DNA from: Gammaproteobacteria bacterium
GTDB taxonomy: Bacteria > Pseudomonadota > Gammaproteobacteria > Competibacterales > Competibacteraceae
Direction of reading: 5' to 3'
Length of the DNA: 64,000 nt
Assembly: GCA_024234995.1 (NCBI GenBank)
Contig: JACKNF010000006.1
Span: 62,001 to 126,000, forward strand
In this document: positions 9,341-19,111 of the stretch, one piece after another
How positions within the stretch are numbered: the first letter of the stretch is position 1
Layout of the letters: every line of letters starts with the position of its first letter
The notes under the pieces: model-generated
The model's database searches: none
Seen by the model: only the letters and a program-made list of their open reading frames with translations
What the model was told of the DNA's origin: nothing
Translations under genes and position numbers: made by a program

Positions 9341-10636
9341 TTATCTGGCAAATGGATCCCGCAACACAATGGTATCGGCCCGATCTGGACCCGTAGAGAT
9401 GATGTCGATGCGCGTACCGGTCAATTCCTCAACATACCGCAAATAAGCCTGGGCATTAACCGGCAGCGCTTCATACTGCCGCACTCCAACCGTTGAATCC
9501 TGCCAGCCCGGCATCTCCTCATAAACCGGCTCGCATGCCGCTAACGCCTCAGCCCCCAATGGCGCATGATCTAGCCGCTCCGGGCCACATTGATAACCAA
9601 CACACAACCGGATACTGTCCAGGCCATCCAATACATCCAGCTTGGTTACGCAGAGTCCCGACACGCTGTTGTTCAGGATTGAACGGCGCAACGCAACGGC
9701 ATCAAACCAGCCACAGCGCCGCCGCCGGCCAGTGGTCGAGCCGAACTCATGTCCTCGTTCAGCTAAATATTCACCGGTTTCGTCAAACAATTCGGTCGGG
9801 AACGGTCCGCCGCCAACCCGGGTGGTGTAGGCCTTAGTGATGCCCAGCACATAATCCAGATAGCGCGGCCCGAGACCAGTGCCCGTGGATGCGCCACCCG
9901 TCGTTGTATTGGAAGAAGTGACATAGGGATAAGTACCATGATCAATATCCAGCATCGCGCCTTGGGCGCCTTCAAACAGTACATTGTCACCCTGCCGACG
10001 ATGCGCATCCAATAGTTCCGTCACATCCGCAACCAATGGACACAGCCGTTCAGCCATGACCAACGTTTCATCCAGGACCTTCTGGAAATCGACTGGGTCA
10101 GTCTGAAAATAGCGTTGCAGAACGAAGTTATGGAAATCCAGCACTTCGCCAAGCTTGGCAGCGAAGCGCTCCCGATGGAACAGATCACCGAGCCGCACTG
10201 CCCGCCGTGATATTTTGTCTTCATAAGCCGGGCCGATGCCACGTCCCGTCGTGCCTATCGCCCGTTCGCCACGCGCCTTTTCACGGGCCTGATCCAGCGC
10301 GATATGGTAGGGCAGAATCAGTGGACAGGCTTCACTGATCCGCAACCGTTCTACTGCCATTACACCTTGCTGTGCCAGCCGGTCAATCTCGGCCAGTAAC
10401 GCGGCCGGTGACAATACCACACCATTGCCAATCAGGCAGGCGACGCCCTCACGCAGGATGCCGGAAGGAATGAGGTGCAAGACAGTTTTATGGCCATTGA
10501 TGACCAACGTATGCCCTGCGTTATGCCCTCCCTGGAACCGCACGACCGCCGCTGCATTTTCGGTCAACAGGTCCACTACTTTACCCTTGCCCTCATCGCC
10601 CCACTGGGTACCGATGACCACTACGTTATTGCCCAT
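9341..10636 (-). CDS. purA: Adenylosuccinate synthetase
   Basis: PurA condenses IMP with aspartate using GTP to give adenylosuccinate, the first committed step to AMP. The 431-residue protein begins with the diagnostic GTQWGDEGKGKVVD phosphate loop. It contains GGHNAGHT (about 40), the IMP-site region TTGRGIGPAYEDK (about 130) and the C-terminal base-recognition region TKLDVLDG. Length is exactly that of the family. ATG at 10636 follows an AGGA ribosome site. It lies between hisZ (21 bases upstream) and yraN (4 bases downstream), in the gammaproteobacterial hfl-purA block. Confidence 0.98.
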   Translation of the reverse strand: MGNNVVVIGTQWGDEGKGKVVDLLTENAAAVVRFQGGHNAGHTLVINGHKTVLHLIPSGILREGVACLIGNGVVLSPAALLAEIDRLAQQGVMAVERLRISEACPLILPYHIALDQAREKARGERAIGTTGRGIGPAYEDKISRRAVRLGDLFHRERFAAKLGEVLDFHNFVLQRYFQTDPVDFQKVLDETLVMAERLCPLVADVTELLDAHRRQGDNVLFEGAQGAMLDIDHGTYPYVTSSNTTTGGASTGTGLGPRYLDYVLGITKAYTTRVGGGPFPTELFDETGEYLAERGHEFGSTTGRRRRCGWFDAVALRRSILNNSVSGLCVTKLDVLDGLDSIRLCVGYQCGPERLDHAPLGAEALAACEPVYEEMPGWQDSTVGVRQYEALPVNAQAYLRYVEELTGTRIDIISTGPDRADTIVLRDPFAR

Positions 10637-10657
10637 GTCAGGTTCCTGTATTACTGC

Positions 10658-11851
10658 TTAGACTGAATTCGCTAGCGGCACGACCTGCCATTCTCCCTGC
10701 CGTTGCGCCAGCATCCGGTCGCACCGCAAAGTGCGTGGCTCCACTTCTGCCCCCGGCAACGCCCGAATGACCCTTACGCCTTGGCGGCGCAATATGGCAA
10801 TCTGTTCCTCCAATGCTGCGTCGCCTGCTGGCGGCGCGTAAATACCAGACTCCACCATTTTCGGCGCTGACCCCAGCAGCAGCAAGGTCGCCAAATCAGT
10901 GCTGAAACCTGTTGCTGGCCGCGCCCGGCCGAAGACTTGACCAATCTCGTCATAACGCCCGCCTTGCGCCACCGCTTGCCCTTGGCCAGGGACATAGGCT
11001 GAAAACAGCACACCGGTGTGATAGTGATAACCACGTAATTCCGCCAGATCTATGTGAACCGGCAAACCCGGCCATCGTTGGCGCAATGCTTCCACTAGCT
11101 GCCGCAAGGTCGTCAACGCGCTGCATACCTCCGCACCGCCTGCCGCCAATTGCACATTGGCATCATCCAGCACTTCCGGTCCGCCATTCAGCTTGGCTAA
11201 TGTTAGAAACAAGTTCGCATATGATACGGGCAGTGCCCATTCCGCCAAATGCGCGTGGATTTCCGGCAATGCTTTGCGTTGCAATGCATCAAACAGGATT
11301 CCCTCACGCTCCCGGTCCAAACCGGCTTGACGAATCAGCTCACGAAAAATCGTGACATGACCCAAATCCAAATGCACTTCGCTAACACCAGCCACCTGCA
11401 ATGTCTCCAGCATCAACGTCAGTACTTCCAGATCGCTCTCATGGCCACGATGGCCATACAGTTCCACACCGGCCTGATATGGACTACGGGAACCACCGAA
11501 ACCATCAGCACGGGTCCGCAATACAGTACCCATGTAGCATAACCGGACTGGTCCAGTGCGCTTCAGCAGATGCGCATCGATCCGCGCCACTTGAGGGGTC
11601 ATGTCAGCACGCACCCCCATCATCCGTCCACTCAATTGATCGGTCAGCTTAAAGGTTTGCAACTCAAGGTCATCACCGGCGCCTGTCAATAACGAATCCA
11701 GAAATTCGATCAGCGGTGGAATGACCAGCTCATAACCCCAGCTTTGGTACAGATCGAGCAGCTTACGCCGCAACCACTCCAGACGATGGGCAGCGGGTGG
11801 CAGGATTTCTTCGATGCCTTCGGGTAACAACCAACGGTCTTCGGGGATCAT
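10658..11851 (-). CDS. hisZ: ATP phosphoribosyltransferase regulatory subunit HisZ
   Basis: HisZ is a catalytically inactive histidyl-tRNA-synthetase paralogue that partners with a short-form HisG to start histidine synthesis and makes it feedback-sensitive. The 397-residue protein has the class II synthetase core: LPEGIEEILPPAA, the motif 2 region FKLTDQLSGRMMGVRADMTPQ, and YHTGVLFSAYVPG. It lacks the HisRS anticodon-binding ending. Its place between the yjeT-like gene and purA is usual for many non-enteric gammaproteobacteria; E. coli, which has long HisG, lacks it. It implies a short-form hisG elsewhere in the genome. Confidence 0.95.
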   Translation of the reverse strand: MIPEDRWLLPEGIEEILPPAAHRLEWLRRKLLDLYQSWGYELVIPPLIEFLDSLLTGAGDDLELQTFKLTDQLSGRMMGVRADMTPQVARIDAHLLKRTGPVRLCYMGTVLRTRADGFGGSRSPYQAGVELYGHRGHESDLEVLTLMLETLQVAGVSEVHLDLGHVTIFRELIRQAGLDREREGILFDALQRKALPEIHAHLAEWALPVSYANLFLTLAKLNGGPEVLDDANVQLAAGGAEVCSALTTLRQLVEALRQRWPGLPVHIDLAELRGYHYHTGVLFSAYVPGQGQAVAQGGRYDEIGQVFGRARPATGFSTDLATLLLLGSAPKMVESGIYAPPAGDAALEEQIAILRRQGVRVIRALPGAEVEPRTLRCDRMLAQRQGEWQVVPLANSV

Positions 11852-11900
11852 AGGGGACGGGATATGAAAAGTTTTATGGGCCGGATTGCCTGACCCAATC

Positions 11901-12086
11901 TCAGCGGAAAAGGTACAGTACCACCAGCCCCAGCCCCATGCACCCTAAACCGGCAAACCGCAAAGCGCGATCCTCTGTTTGGGAAATCCGAAGCAGGGTT
12001 TGACGAAAAGCACTCGGACTGAGAAAGGGCAGGATACCTTCCAGCACCAGCATCAAACCGAATGCTGCCAGTAGCTCATCCCACAT
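11901..12086 (-). CDS. YjeT-like small inner-membrane protein (DUF2065)
   Basis: The 61-residue product has two hydrophobic segments (FGLMLVLEGILPFLSP and LGCMGLGLVVLYLF) around a polar loop. It matches the length and pattern of E. coli YjeT, which also lies directly after hflC. Its role is unknown. ATG at 12086 is preferred over the in-frame TTG at 12098, because the protein then begins MWDELLAAFG, as in family members. Confidence 0.88.
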   Translation of the reverse strand: MWDELLAAFGLMLVLEGILPFLSPSAFRQTLLRISQTEDRALRFAGLGCMGLGLVVLYLFR

Positions 12087-12137
12087 AGCGGCGTCCAATC
12101 GCTAATGCGCCGCCATGTGGCTGACGAATTGCCATCG

Positions 12138-13031
12138 TCATTCTGGTTGCGATGGCAGAGACTGGTTGAAGTAACGGAAGAACTGGGAATCCGGCTGGAG
12201 TACCAGCACGTCATCCTTGTTGTGGAAACTCTGCCGATAGGCCGACAGACTCCGATGGAACCGGTAGAAATCCTGATCTTTTCCGTAAGCCTGCGCGTAA
12301 ATATCGATCGCTTGGGCATCGCCTTCACCACGTTGCCGTTCGGCATCGCGGTAGGCTTCAGCCAGGATTACCGTGCTTTGACGGTCCGCATCAGCACGGA
12401 TGCGCTCTGCCGCCTCAGCACCACGGGAGCGGAAGTCCTTGGCCACCCGCAACCGCTCTGCCTTCATGCGGCTGAACACCGAATTACTAACATCCGCTGG
12501 CAGATCAATGCGCTTGATCCGCACATCCACAGCTGCAACACCCAATTGGGCCGCCTGTTCGCGGAGTAACCGGCCTAGAGTTTCCATAATCTGCTCACGA
12601 TCCCCCGACACCACTTCCTGAATGGTGCGTTTGCTGAATTCGCTGCGCAAACTATCTTTGACAATCTGATCCAACCGGACATTCGCTTGGTTTGGATCGC
12701 CAGCAACCGTAGTATAGAACAATCGCACATCTTCGATGCGCCACATAGCGAAGGAATCGACGATAACGTTCTTCTTTTCCGCCGTCAAAAACCGTTCCGG
12801 TTCGGTATCCAGCGTCTGTAGACGGCGGTCGAACTTGCGGATGTTATTAATCAACGGCCATTTCCAGTGCAAGCCTGGGAGGTAGTTGGCCTCGACGATT
12901 TCGCCCAATTGGAAACGGAGGGCCGTCTGGGTCTCATTGACCGTGAATAACGAGGTTGACAGCAGCAGGGCTATAGCAGCAAGCACGCCTAACAGAATAT
13001 TGCGGGACACTGGCAATTGTGGCAAAGCCAT
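12138..13031 (-). CDS. hflC: HflC, SPFH-domain subunit of the FtsH protease modulator
   Basis: HflC and HflK assemble into a large periplasmic-facing cage around the FtsH protease and modulate its degradation of membrane proteins. The 297-residue protein has one N-terminal signal-anchor helix (ILLGVLAAIALLLSTSLF), then a prohibitin/SPFH domain (TALRFQLGEIV to about residue 190) and a coiled-coil rich in Ala, Glu and Arg (RGAEAAERIRADADRQ). Its ATG overlaps the hflK stop (TAATG), suggesting translational coupling and equal stoichiometry. Confidence 0.96.
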   Translation of the reverse strand: MALPQLPVSRNILLGVLAAIALLLSTSLFTVNETQTALRFQLGEIVEANYLPGLHWKWPLINNIRKFDRRLQTLDTEPERFLTAEKKNVIVDSFAMWRIEDVRLFYTTVAGDPNQANVRLDQIVKDSLRSEFSKRTIQEVVSGDREQIMETLGRLLREQAAQLGVAAVDVRIKRIDLPADVSNSVFSRMKAERLRVAKDFRSRGAEAAERIRADADRQSTVILAEAYRDAERQRGEGDAQAIDIYAQAYGKDQDFYRFHRSLSAYRQSFHNKDDVLVLQPDSQFFRYFNQSLPSQPE

Positions 13032-14287
13032 TAGCGCACCTCCCGGCTACGACTCAGATCACGCAAGCGGGTAGCCGCCGCACTGCCATCAACCGATGCC
13101 GAAGAAGAAGAAGGGGAAGAAGAAGGCAACGTTTCCAACAGCGAGCCACCGGTGGTGCGCACATCGCCCGCGCTGGGCGCTTCACTGGATTTCAATAAGC
13201 GATCCAATGGCAAATACAACAAGTTATTGGTTCCTTTGACATCCACTAGCACTTTAGTCACTCGCGACAGCACTGATTCCAGGGTTTCCAGATAAAGCCG
13301 CTCGCGAGTTACTTCTGGAGCTTGTTGATAAGCTGTCAACAGTTGCTCAAAACGGCTGGCTTCACCTTGAGCTTGGGCAACGACTTGCTCCTTATAAGCC
13401 GAAGACTCTTGTAACCGCCGCGCTGCCTGGCCGCGCGCCCTGGGAATCACCTCATTGGAATAGGCCTCGGCCTCATTTTTCTGCCGCTGCTCATCTTCAC
13501 GCGCCTTAATCGCGTCAGCAAAGGCATCTTGCACTTCTTCCGGCGGCTGGGCATCTTGTAGAACCACCGTAATAATCTGCAGGCCAGCGCCATACTGATC
13601 CAAAATGTCCTGGCTTAGAGTCCTGATATCAGCCACAATGTCACTGCGGCCTTCAGTCAACACAAAATCCATGGTGCTTTTACCGATAGTCTCACGGGTG
13701 GCGCTTTCCACAACTTGCACCAGCACTGCTTCCGCCTCAAGTATGTTAAACAGATAGGCGCGAGGATCTTTAATCTGGTATTGCACTGCCAAGCGCACAT
13801 CAACGATATTTTCATCCTGGGTGAGCATCAACGCTTCCTTAGGCACCGAGCGGATAGCTGGTTGCCGGCCGCCACCTGCCCCGGAGCGATAACCGATTTC
13901 CTGGAAACGCCGTTGTTCCACATTGACAATTTCCACCTGATCAATGGGAAACAGCCGCAGATGAGGCCCCGGTAAGGTCGTCTCCAAATAGCGGCCGAAA
14001 CGCAGAACGACCCCACGTTCACCTTCATTGACGATATAGATGCTAGCAACCAACCAGCCGATCAAGGCAATGATCCCAGCCATCAGGCTGATACCGGCCA
14101 ATCCGGAACCTGAGGGACCTGCATCACCGCTGCCGCCACTGCTGCTACCACCGCCACGCCGGCCGCCTAGCAAATTATTGAAACGGTCCGACAGCTTGCG
14201 AACCACTTCATCCAAATCGGGTGGTCCCTGATCGCGACCACCACTCCAGGGATCGCGGTTACCTCCTCCCGGTTCATTCCAGGCCAT
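13031..14287 (-). CDS. hflK: HflK, SPFH-domain subunit of the FtsH protease modulator
   Basis: The 418-residue product begins MAWNEPGGGNRDPWSGG and has a glycine-rich N-terminal tail. A signal-anchor helix follows (about 75-97), then an SPFH domain (ERGVVLRFGRYLETTLPGPH onward) and a long coiled coil. The low-complexity tail is rich in serine (SSSPSSSSAS). It pairs with HflC to form the FtsH-regulating ring. ATG at 14287 is preferred over the upstream TTG at 14299, because TTG and GAGG form the ribosome site region of the ATG. It is coupled to hflC by a one-base overlap and lies 30 bases after hflX. Confidence 0.96.
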   Translation of the reverse strand: MAWNEPGGGNRDPWSGGRDQGPPDLDEVVRKLSDRFNNLLGGRRGGGSSSGGSGDAGPSGSGLAGISLMAGIIALIGWLVASIYIVNEGERGVVLRFGRYLETTLPGPHLRLFPIDQVEIVNVEQRRFQEIGYRSGAGGGRQPAIRSVPKEALMLTQDENIVDVRLAVQYQIKDPRAYLFNILEAEAVLVQVVESATRETIGKSTMDFVLTEGRSDIVADIRTLSQDILDQYGAGLQIITVVLQDAQPPEEVQDAFADAIKAREDEQRQKNEAEAYSNEVIPRARGQAARRLQESSAYKEQVVAQAQGEASRFEQLLTAYQQAPEVTRERLYLETLESVLSRVTKVLVDVKGTNNLLYLPLDRLLKSSEAPSAGDVRTTGGSLLETLPSSSPSSSSASVDGSAAATRLRDLSRSREVR

Positions 14288-14317
14288 GTCATACCTCAAA
14301 GTTCATGTCAATACGGT

Positions 14318-15622
14318 TCAAACCACCGGAATTTCAAAACCTGAACGCACCCATTCCGCACATAAGCCTTCCTGGCGACAAAGCCGGTCCACATTGCCGC
14401 GTGAGGTGCGTACTTCAATCAACCATTCACCCGCGGGTCCGGATTGCTCAGCGACCACAGCACCCAAGTTGAACAGACGCGCCCGCAATCGCGCTGCTAC
14501 TGGCGGCAGACAGAGCCAGCCATGCACTGTTCCTCCCCGTAGCCGCTCAGCGATCGCGGTGGATAGCAGGTCAAGCCCGGTGCTAGCCGCCGCCGACAGC
14601 CAGACGGCACGCACCTGGCCTTCACTGTCCCTTTCCAAACGCGGCGGTTCACCGCTCAAGTCAATCTTGTTGAATACCTGTAATTGCGGCACGTCCACCG
14701 CACCGATTTCAGCTAACACGGCTTCGACCTGCGCGATAATGCCATCTCGATCAGGATGACTCGCATCGATTACATGCAGCAGCAGGCTGGCTTCAACCGT
14801 CTCGCGCAAGGTTGAACGAAACGCCGCCACCAATTCATGTGGCAGCCGGCTGATGAATCCAACCGTATCGGCGAGCACCACGGATTCTACCCCTGGTAAC
14901 TCCAAGCGGCGCAGGGTTGGATCAAGCGTTGCAAATAATTGGTCCGCTGCATAGACATCGGCTTGAGTCAGCATGTTGAACAGAGTGGACTTACCCGCAT
15001 TGGTATAGCCGACCAGAGAAACCGTCGGCAAGTCCGCCTTGCGCCGGGCGCGGCGGCCTTGCTCACGTTGCCGCTCGACTCGCATTAACCGCAAACGAAT
15101 TTGCCGGATACGCTCGGCCAGCAACCGCCGGTCGGTTTCCAACTGAGTTTCACCTGGGCCGCGCAACCCGATTCCGCCCCGTTGCCGCTCTAAGTGAGTC
15201 CAGCCTCGCACCAATCGGGTAGATAGGTGACGCAGCTGCGCCAGCTCTACTTGCAGCTTACCTTCGAAACTGCGTGCCCGCTGGGCAAAAATATCCAGGA
15301 TCAACCCCGTGCGATCCACAACCCGGCATTGCAAAAATGCTTCCAGGTTACGCTCCTGGCTTGGCGACAGGTTGTGATCAAAGATTACCAGTTTTGCATC
15401 ACCTTGCTTGGCCGCCTCCCGGATTTCTTCGGCCTTACCGCTGCCGACAAATAGCCGCGGGTCAGGTGCCGGCCGGCGTCCGGTAATCAACGCTATATAT
15501 TCGGCGCCTGCCGAGACCGCCAGCTCCTGGAACTCCGTGAGATCCTGGGCATCCTCTTCCGATCGATCCAGCGTCAGATGGACTAGAACGGCGCGCTCGC
15601 CGCCATGCGGACGCTCAAACAA
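14318..15622 (-). CDS. hflX: Ribosome-associated GTPase HflX
   Basis: HflX binds and splits stalled 70S ribosomes under stress. The 434-residue protein has the N-terminal HflX domain (FVGSGKAEEIRE at about 58), a coiled-coil helical linker with GPGETQLETDRR, then the G domain with G1 GYTNAGKST at about 205-213, G3 DTVGF and G4 NKIDL. The start is a TTG at 15622 preceded by a GGGGG-rich ribosome site; no ATG is close, so the rare start seems genuine. It lies between hfq (35 bases upstream) and hflK, exactly as in E. coli. Confidence 0.96.
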   Translation of the reverse strand: MFERPHGGERAVLVHLTLDRSEEDAQDLTEFQELAVSAGAEYIALITGRRPAPDPRLFVGSGKAEEIREAAKQGDAKLVIFDHNLSPSQERNLEAFLQCRVVDRTGLILDIFAQRARSFEGKLQVELAQLRHLSTRLVRGWTHLERQRGGIGLRGPGETQLETDRRLLAERIRQIRLRLMRVERQREQGRRARRKADLPTVSLVGYTNAGKSTLFNMLTQADVYAADQLFATLDPTLRRLELPGVESVVLADTVGFISRLPHELVAAFRSTLRETVEASLLLHVIDASHPDRDGIIAQVEAVLAEIGAVDVPQLQVFNKIDLSGEPPRLERDSEGQVRAVWLSAAASTGLDLLSTAIAERLRGGTVHGWLCLPPVAARLRARLFNLGAVVAEQSGPAGEWLIEVRTSRGNVDRLCRQEGLCAEWVRSGFEIPVV

Positions 15623-15657
15623 ACCGCCCCCTACATGCCGCCATTAAGCTGTCAGGA

Positions 15658-15903
15658 TTAATCGCTGCCGCCATTTTCATCCGTGGCCAGATTCAACCGT
15701 ACATTGCGAACAGGCACGATCGTGGAAATCGCGTGTTTATAGATCATTTGGCTGACGCTATTCTTCAGAAGCACCACGAACTGATCGAAGGATTCGATCT
15801 GTCCCTGCAACTTGATGCCGTTTACCAAGTACACTGAAACCGGAATCCGCTCTTTACGCAAGGCGTTCAGAAAAGGTTCCTGAAGAGAATGACCTTTTGC
15901 CAT
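15658..15903 (-). CDS. hfq: RNA chaperone Hfq
   Basis: Hfq is the hexameric Sm-like protein that anneals small RNAs to mRNAs. The 81-residue product carries Sm1 (SLQEPFLNALRKERIPVSVY with the uridine-binding Gln and Phe) and Sm2 (YKHAISTIVPVR, proximal-face K-H). It has only a short acidic tail, unlike the long E. coli tail. A GGGAG ribosome site precedes the ATG. The 411-bp space to miaA suggests an own promoter, as known for hfq in enterics. Confidence 0.98.
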   Translation of the reverse strand: MAKGHSLQEPFLNALRKERIPVSVYLVNGIKLQGQIESFDQFVVLLKNSVSQMIYKHAISTIVPVRNVRLNLATDENGGSD

Positions 15904-16314
15904 CGCGACGCTCCCTTGTTGTTATGGGTCGAAAACACAGAAATCAAGCTCAAAGCTGAAAAGATTCAAAAATCTCAAAAGCCAAAAAACCACTTGAGCA
16001 TGTAGCAGAATTCATGCCCAACCCCCCAAAGCCATCCACTAAATAATCAGCCTATCACGTTCCCGCGAGGTGTTTCTTTGAGAATTTCAAAAATCTTGGA
16101 AACGCCGCTACCTTTTTTATTAAGCAGCAGCGGCTCATCCGGAACATTTTTATATTAACACAAACAGCCTGATATTTTGGGTACCCTCCCGTTTCACTCA
16201 CCACCTGCCCATAGCTCTCCCCAACCAGGATTTCAGCATATTCCATCTAATTTATAATAAAAAAATCAAACAGTTAACAAAAATTTTGTCCAGTAAGTCC
16301 GGCGGCTTTGAAAA
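15904..16314. other. AT-rich intergenic region upstream of hfq
   Basis: This 411-bp gap between miaA and hfq is distinctly AT-richer than its neighbours, especially at 16240-16290. A 63-codon minus-strand frame at 16055-16246 has no ribosome site or recognisable sequence and I do not call it. The region probably holds hfq promoters and the 5' leader; I could not assign a specific promoter by eye. Confidence 0.5.
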
Positions 16315-17268
16315 TTAATAGCTGGTAAGCCCTGTCTCATTCAGCTTAGCGACAAGCTGATCCAAGAGATGAAGCCCAGCGCTGTCTAACCAAAATGCAT
16401 CCGTTTCAGAGCGCAGCCAAGTTAATTGCCGCTTAGCAAACTGGCGGGTTACCGTGATTCCTCGTTCAACCATCGCCGGATAATCCAGGATACCATCCAA
16501 GTGCTCCCAGACCTGCCGGTAACCGACGGACCGCATAGCTGGTTTGCACAAATCGAGATCCCCTCGTGCCCGCAATTGCTCTACTTCAGTGACGAAACCC
16601 TGCTGCAACATGATCTGAAACCGCTGACCAATCCGTTCATATAGTACAAACCGGTCTGCTGGAGCCACAATCAGCTTGATGATTCGAAATGGCAATATTT
16701 CGTTATGTGAACCGTCACAAAGTTCCGTCAGCGATTGACCGGTCAATATGTACACTTCCAGCGCCCGCTGAATCCGCTGCACATCATGGGGATGGATACG
16801 TGCTGCTGCGATAGGGTCAATCTGTGCTAACCGGGTGTGCAAAACACCACTACCCTGCTCCACCAGCTCCGCTGCCAGCCCAGCACGCACTATTGGATCA
16901 GCAGAAGGCAACTCTGCTAAGCCTTGTTCCAAGGCCCTGAAATAGAGCATCGTACCACCCACCAGTAAAGGAATATGCCCAGCAGCATGAATGGTGGCGA
17001 TCTCACGGCGGGCGTCATTGCGGAATCGGCCAGCGGAATAGGCCTCGGCTGGATCGAGAATATCGATCAACCGGTGTGGCGCGATGCGTTGCGTCCCGGC
17101 GTCAGGCTTGGCGGTACCGATATCCATCCCCCGATAGACCTGCGCTGAATCAACACTGATAATCTCGAACGGCCACCGTTGCACCAGCTCCACCGCCAGC
17201 GCCGTTTTGCCAGAGGCAGTAGGTCCCATAAGAAACAACACGGGCGGGCGGGAATCAGCGGTGGTCAT
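16315..17268 (-). CDS. miaA: tRNA dimethylallyltransferase
   Basis: MiaA adds a dimethylallyl group to A37 of tRNAs reading UNN codons. The 317-residue length matches E. coli. The P-loop GPTASGKT lies at about 14-21. The family segments ISVDSAQVYRGMDIGTAKP and PHRLIDILDPAEAYSAG follow, then the C-terminal TRQFAKRQLTWLR tRNA-binding motif. ATG at 17268 is chosen because the longer alternative (17328) would overlap mutL and add 20 residues absent from the family. It lies downstream of mutL, the conserved arrangement. Confidence 0.96.
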   Translation of the reverse strand: MTTADSRPPVLFLMGPTASGKTALAVELVQRWPFEIISVDSAQVYRGMDIGTAKPDAGTQRIAPHRLIDILDPAEAYSAGRFRNDARREIATIHAAGHIPLLVGGTMLYFRALEQGLAELPSADPIVRAGLAAELVEQGSGVLHTRLAQIDPIAAARIHPHDVQRIQRALEVYILTGQSLTELCDGSHNEILPFRIIKLIVAPADRFVLYERIGQRFQIMLQQGFVTEVEQLRARGDLDLCKPAMRSVGYRQVWEHLDGILDYPAMVERGITVTRQFAKRQLTWLRSETDAFWLDSAGLHLLDQLVAKLNETGLTSY

Positions 17269-17293
17269 TGCGTGAGCAGTGAACAGTGACGGG

Positions 17294-19096
17294 TCAGCGT
17301 CCGCGCCGGAACAACCGATCCAGCTCATCCACCGTCAATTGAATCCAGGTGGGCCGGCCGTGGTTGCACTGACCACTATGATCTGTGCGCTCCATGTCAC
17401 GTAACAGCGCGTTCATTTCCAGCAGATTCAGCGGCCGGTTGGCGCGTATTGCTCCGTGGCAAGCCAAACTGGCCAGCAGAGCTAAAACGGCTGTTTCAAC
17501 CCGATCACTGGTTTCATGCGTTGCCAGATCGGCCAGCATATCGCGCACCAGTAAGGCGATGTCCAAACCGGCCAGCAGCGCTGGAATTTGCCGCACGGCG
17601 ATTGTTTCCGGTCCTAATATCGCCAGATCCAATCCTGCCTTAGCAAATAAGGCATCATGCTCCTCGACCAATTGCCGTTCCTTCGGCGTCACAGTTAAGG
17701 TCACTGGCGCCAATAATGTTTGGGTCTTCAGTTCCGCGCCAATAAGGGCAGTTTTCAATTGCTCGTACAGGATACGTTCATGAGCGGCGTGCATGTCAAC
17801 CACCACCAGTCCCGCATCGTTTTCCGCCAAGACATAAACACCATGCAGTTGCCCCAGCGCATAACCGAGAGGCGGTGATTCGGCAACGTTAGCAGGAACA
17901 ACATCATCAGGCATCGCTGGCGGCGGAACGGTATGCAACTGCCCATAGTTCGCCAGACGCTCTCCAACATGCAGCGGTAACCCCGGTTGACGAGCGCCAA
18001 ACTGAGTGGTTGCACCGGATCCACCACCACCTCCACCAATCACGCCCAACCGTTCACTCGCCTGGACCACGGGAGGTGGCGCTGCGCCAGGCCGTACTTT
18101 GGATAATACCGCTCGCAATGCCCGCCGGACAAATTCATGAATGGCTGACGATTCCCGGAACCGGACCTCATATTTAGCGGGATGGGCATTGACATCCACC
18201 GCTGCTGGATCAATCTCCAAATAGAGCACCATCGCCGGCTGGCGATCCTGGTAGAGGACATCCTGATAAGCGTGCCGCGCAGCGTGGGCAATCACGCGGT
18301 CACGCACTGGCCGGCTATTGACCAGAAAATATTGCATGTCGGATTGCGCACGCGAAACCGTTGGCAACCCGAGCCAGCCCCAGAGCCGCAGCCCGCCTTC
18401 ATTCTGGTCGAAAAACACACTGGCTGCGATAAACTCCCGGCCGCATAATTCTGCAATGCGTTGCGCCCAGCTGTCCGGGTGACTCGCTGGTTCCAGATTC
18501 AATATGGGCCGCTGGTTGTGCCACAAGCTGAATCCAACTTCGAACCGGCTCAGGGCAAGTCGACGGATACTTTCTTCGATATGGCCAAATTCAGTGCGTT
18601 CAGTACGTAGAAACTTGCGGCGGGCGGGGACGTTGAAGAACAGATCGCGGATTTCAACGGTACTGCCGACCGGATGCGGCGCTGGCGCTGGTTTATCAAC
18701 AACCCCGCTGCCATCGCCACTAACCCGCCAGCCTGTCTCCTCATTCGCTGTACGCGAGGTCAACGTCAGCCGCGACACGGCGGCGATACTGGGCAGCGCT
18801 TCACCACGAAAACCCAGACTGGTGACCTGTTGAAGATCATCGAAACTAGCGATTTTACTGGTGGCATGGCGGGCCAGTGCCAGCGGCAGCTCGTCTGGCG
18901 GAATGCCGGAACCATTATCACGGATCCGGATCAGCCGGACGCCACCGTGCTCCACCTCAACGGCAATACGAGTCGCGCCGGCATCCAGACTATTCTCTAA
19001 AAGCTCCTTTACCACCGAAGCAGGACGTTCAACGACTTCGCCAGCAGCGATCTGGCTAATGAGTTGCGGCGGCAGGAGTCGAATGCGCACGTTCAA
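17294..19096 (-). CDS. mutL: DNA mismatch repair protein MutL
   Basis: MutL couples MutS mismatch recognition to strand incision. The 600-residue protein has the GHKL ATPase motifs in order: ENSLDAGA (motif I), RDNGSGI (II) and GFRGEALPSIAAVS (III). A proline- and glycine-rich linker (about 345-400) follows, then a C-terminal dimerisation domain ending in ACHGAIRANRPL and CNHGRPTWIQL. The C-terminal domain lacks an obvious DQHAxxERxxYE endonuclease motif: the corresponding VVDMHAAHERILYEQ has D-M-H-A-A-H-E-R, which is the conserved structural relic seen in many MutLs. The start is TTG (19096, better spaced from AGG) or GTG (19090). Confidence 0.95.
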   Translation of the reverse strand: MNVRIRLLPPQLISQIAAGEVVERPASVVKELLENSLDAGATRIAVEVEHGGVRLIRIRDNGSGIPPDELPLALARHATSKIASFDDLQQVTSLGFRGEALPSIAAVSRLTLTSRTANEETGWRVSGDGSGVVDKPAPAPHPVGSTVEIRDLFFNVPARRKFLRTERTEFGHIEESIRRLALSRFEVGFSLWHNQRPILNLEPASHPDSWAQRIAELCGREFIAASVFFDQNEGGLRLWGWLGLPTVSRAQSDMQYFLVNSRPVRDRVIAHAARHAYQDVLYQDRQPAMVLYLEIDPAAVDVNAHPAKYEVRFRESSAIHEFVRRALRAVLSKVRPGAAPPPVVQASERLGVIGGGGGGSGATTQFGARQPGLPLHVGERLANYGQLHTVPPPAMPDDVVPANVAESPPLGYALGQLHGVYVLAENDAGLVVVDMHAAHERILYEQLKTALIGAELKTQTLLAPVTLTVTPKERQLVEEHDALFAKAGLDLAILGPETIAVRQIPALLAGLDIALLVRDMLADLATHETSDRVETAVLALLASLACHGAIRANRPLNLLEMNALLRDMERTDHSGQCNHGRPTWIQLTVDELDRLFRRGR

Positions 19097-19111
19097 ATTG
19101 TGACCTGGCCA

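Noticed and set aside
16055..16246. 63-codon minus-strand frame between miaA and hfq
   Set aside because: No ribosome site or recognisable family; AT-rich spacer composition.
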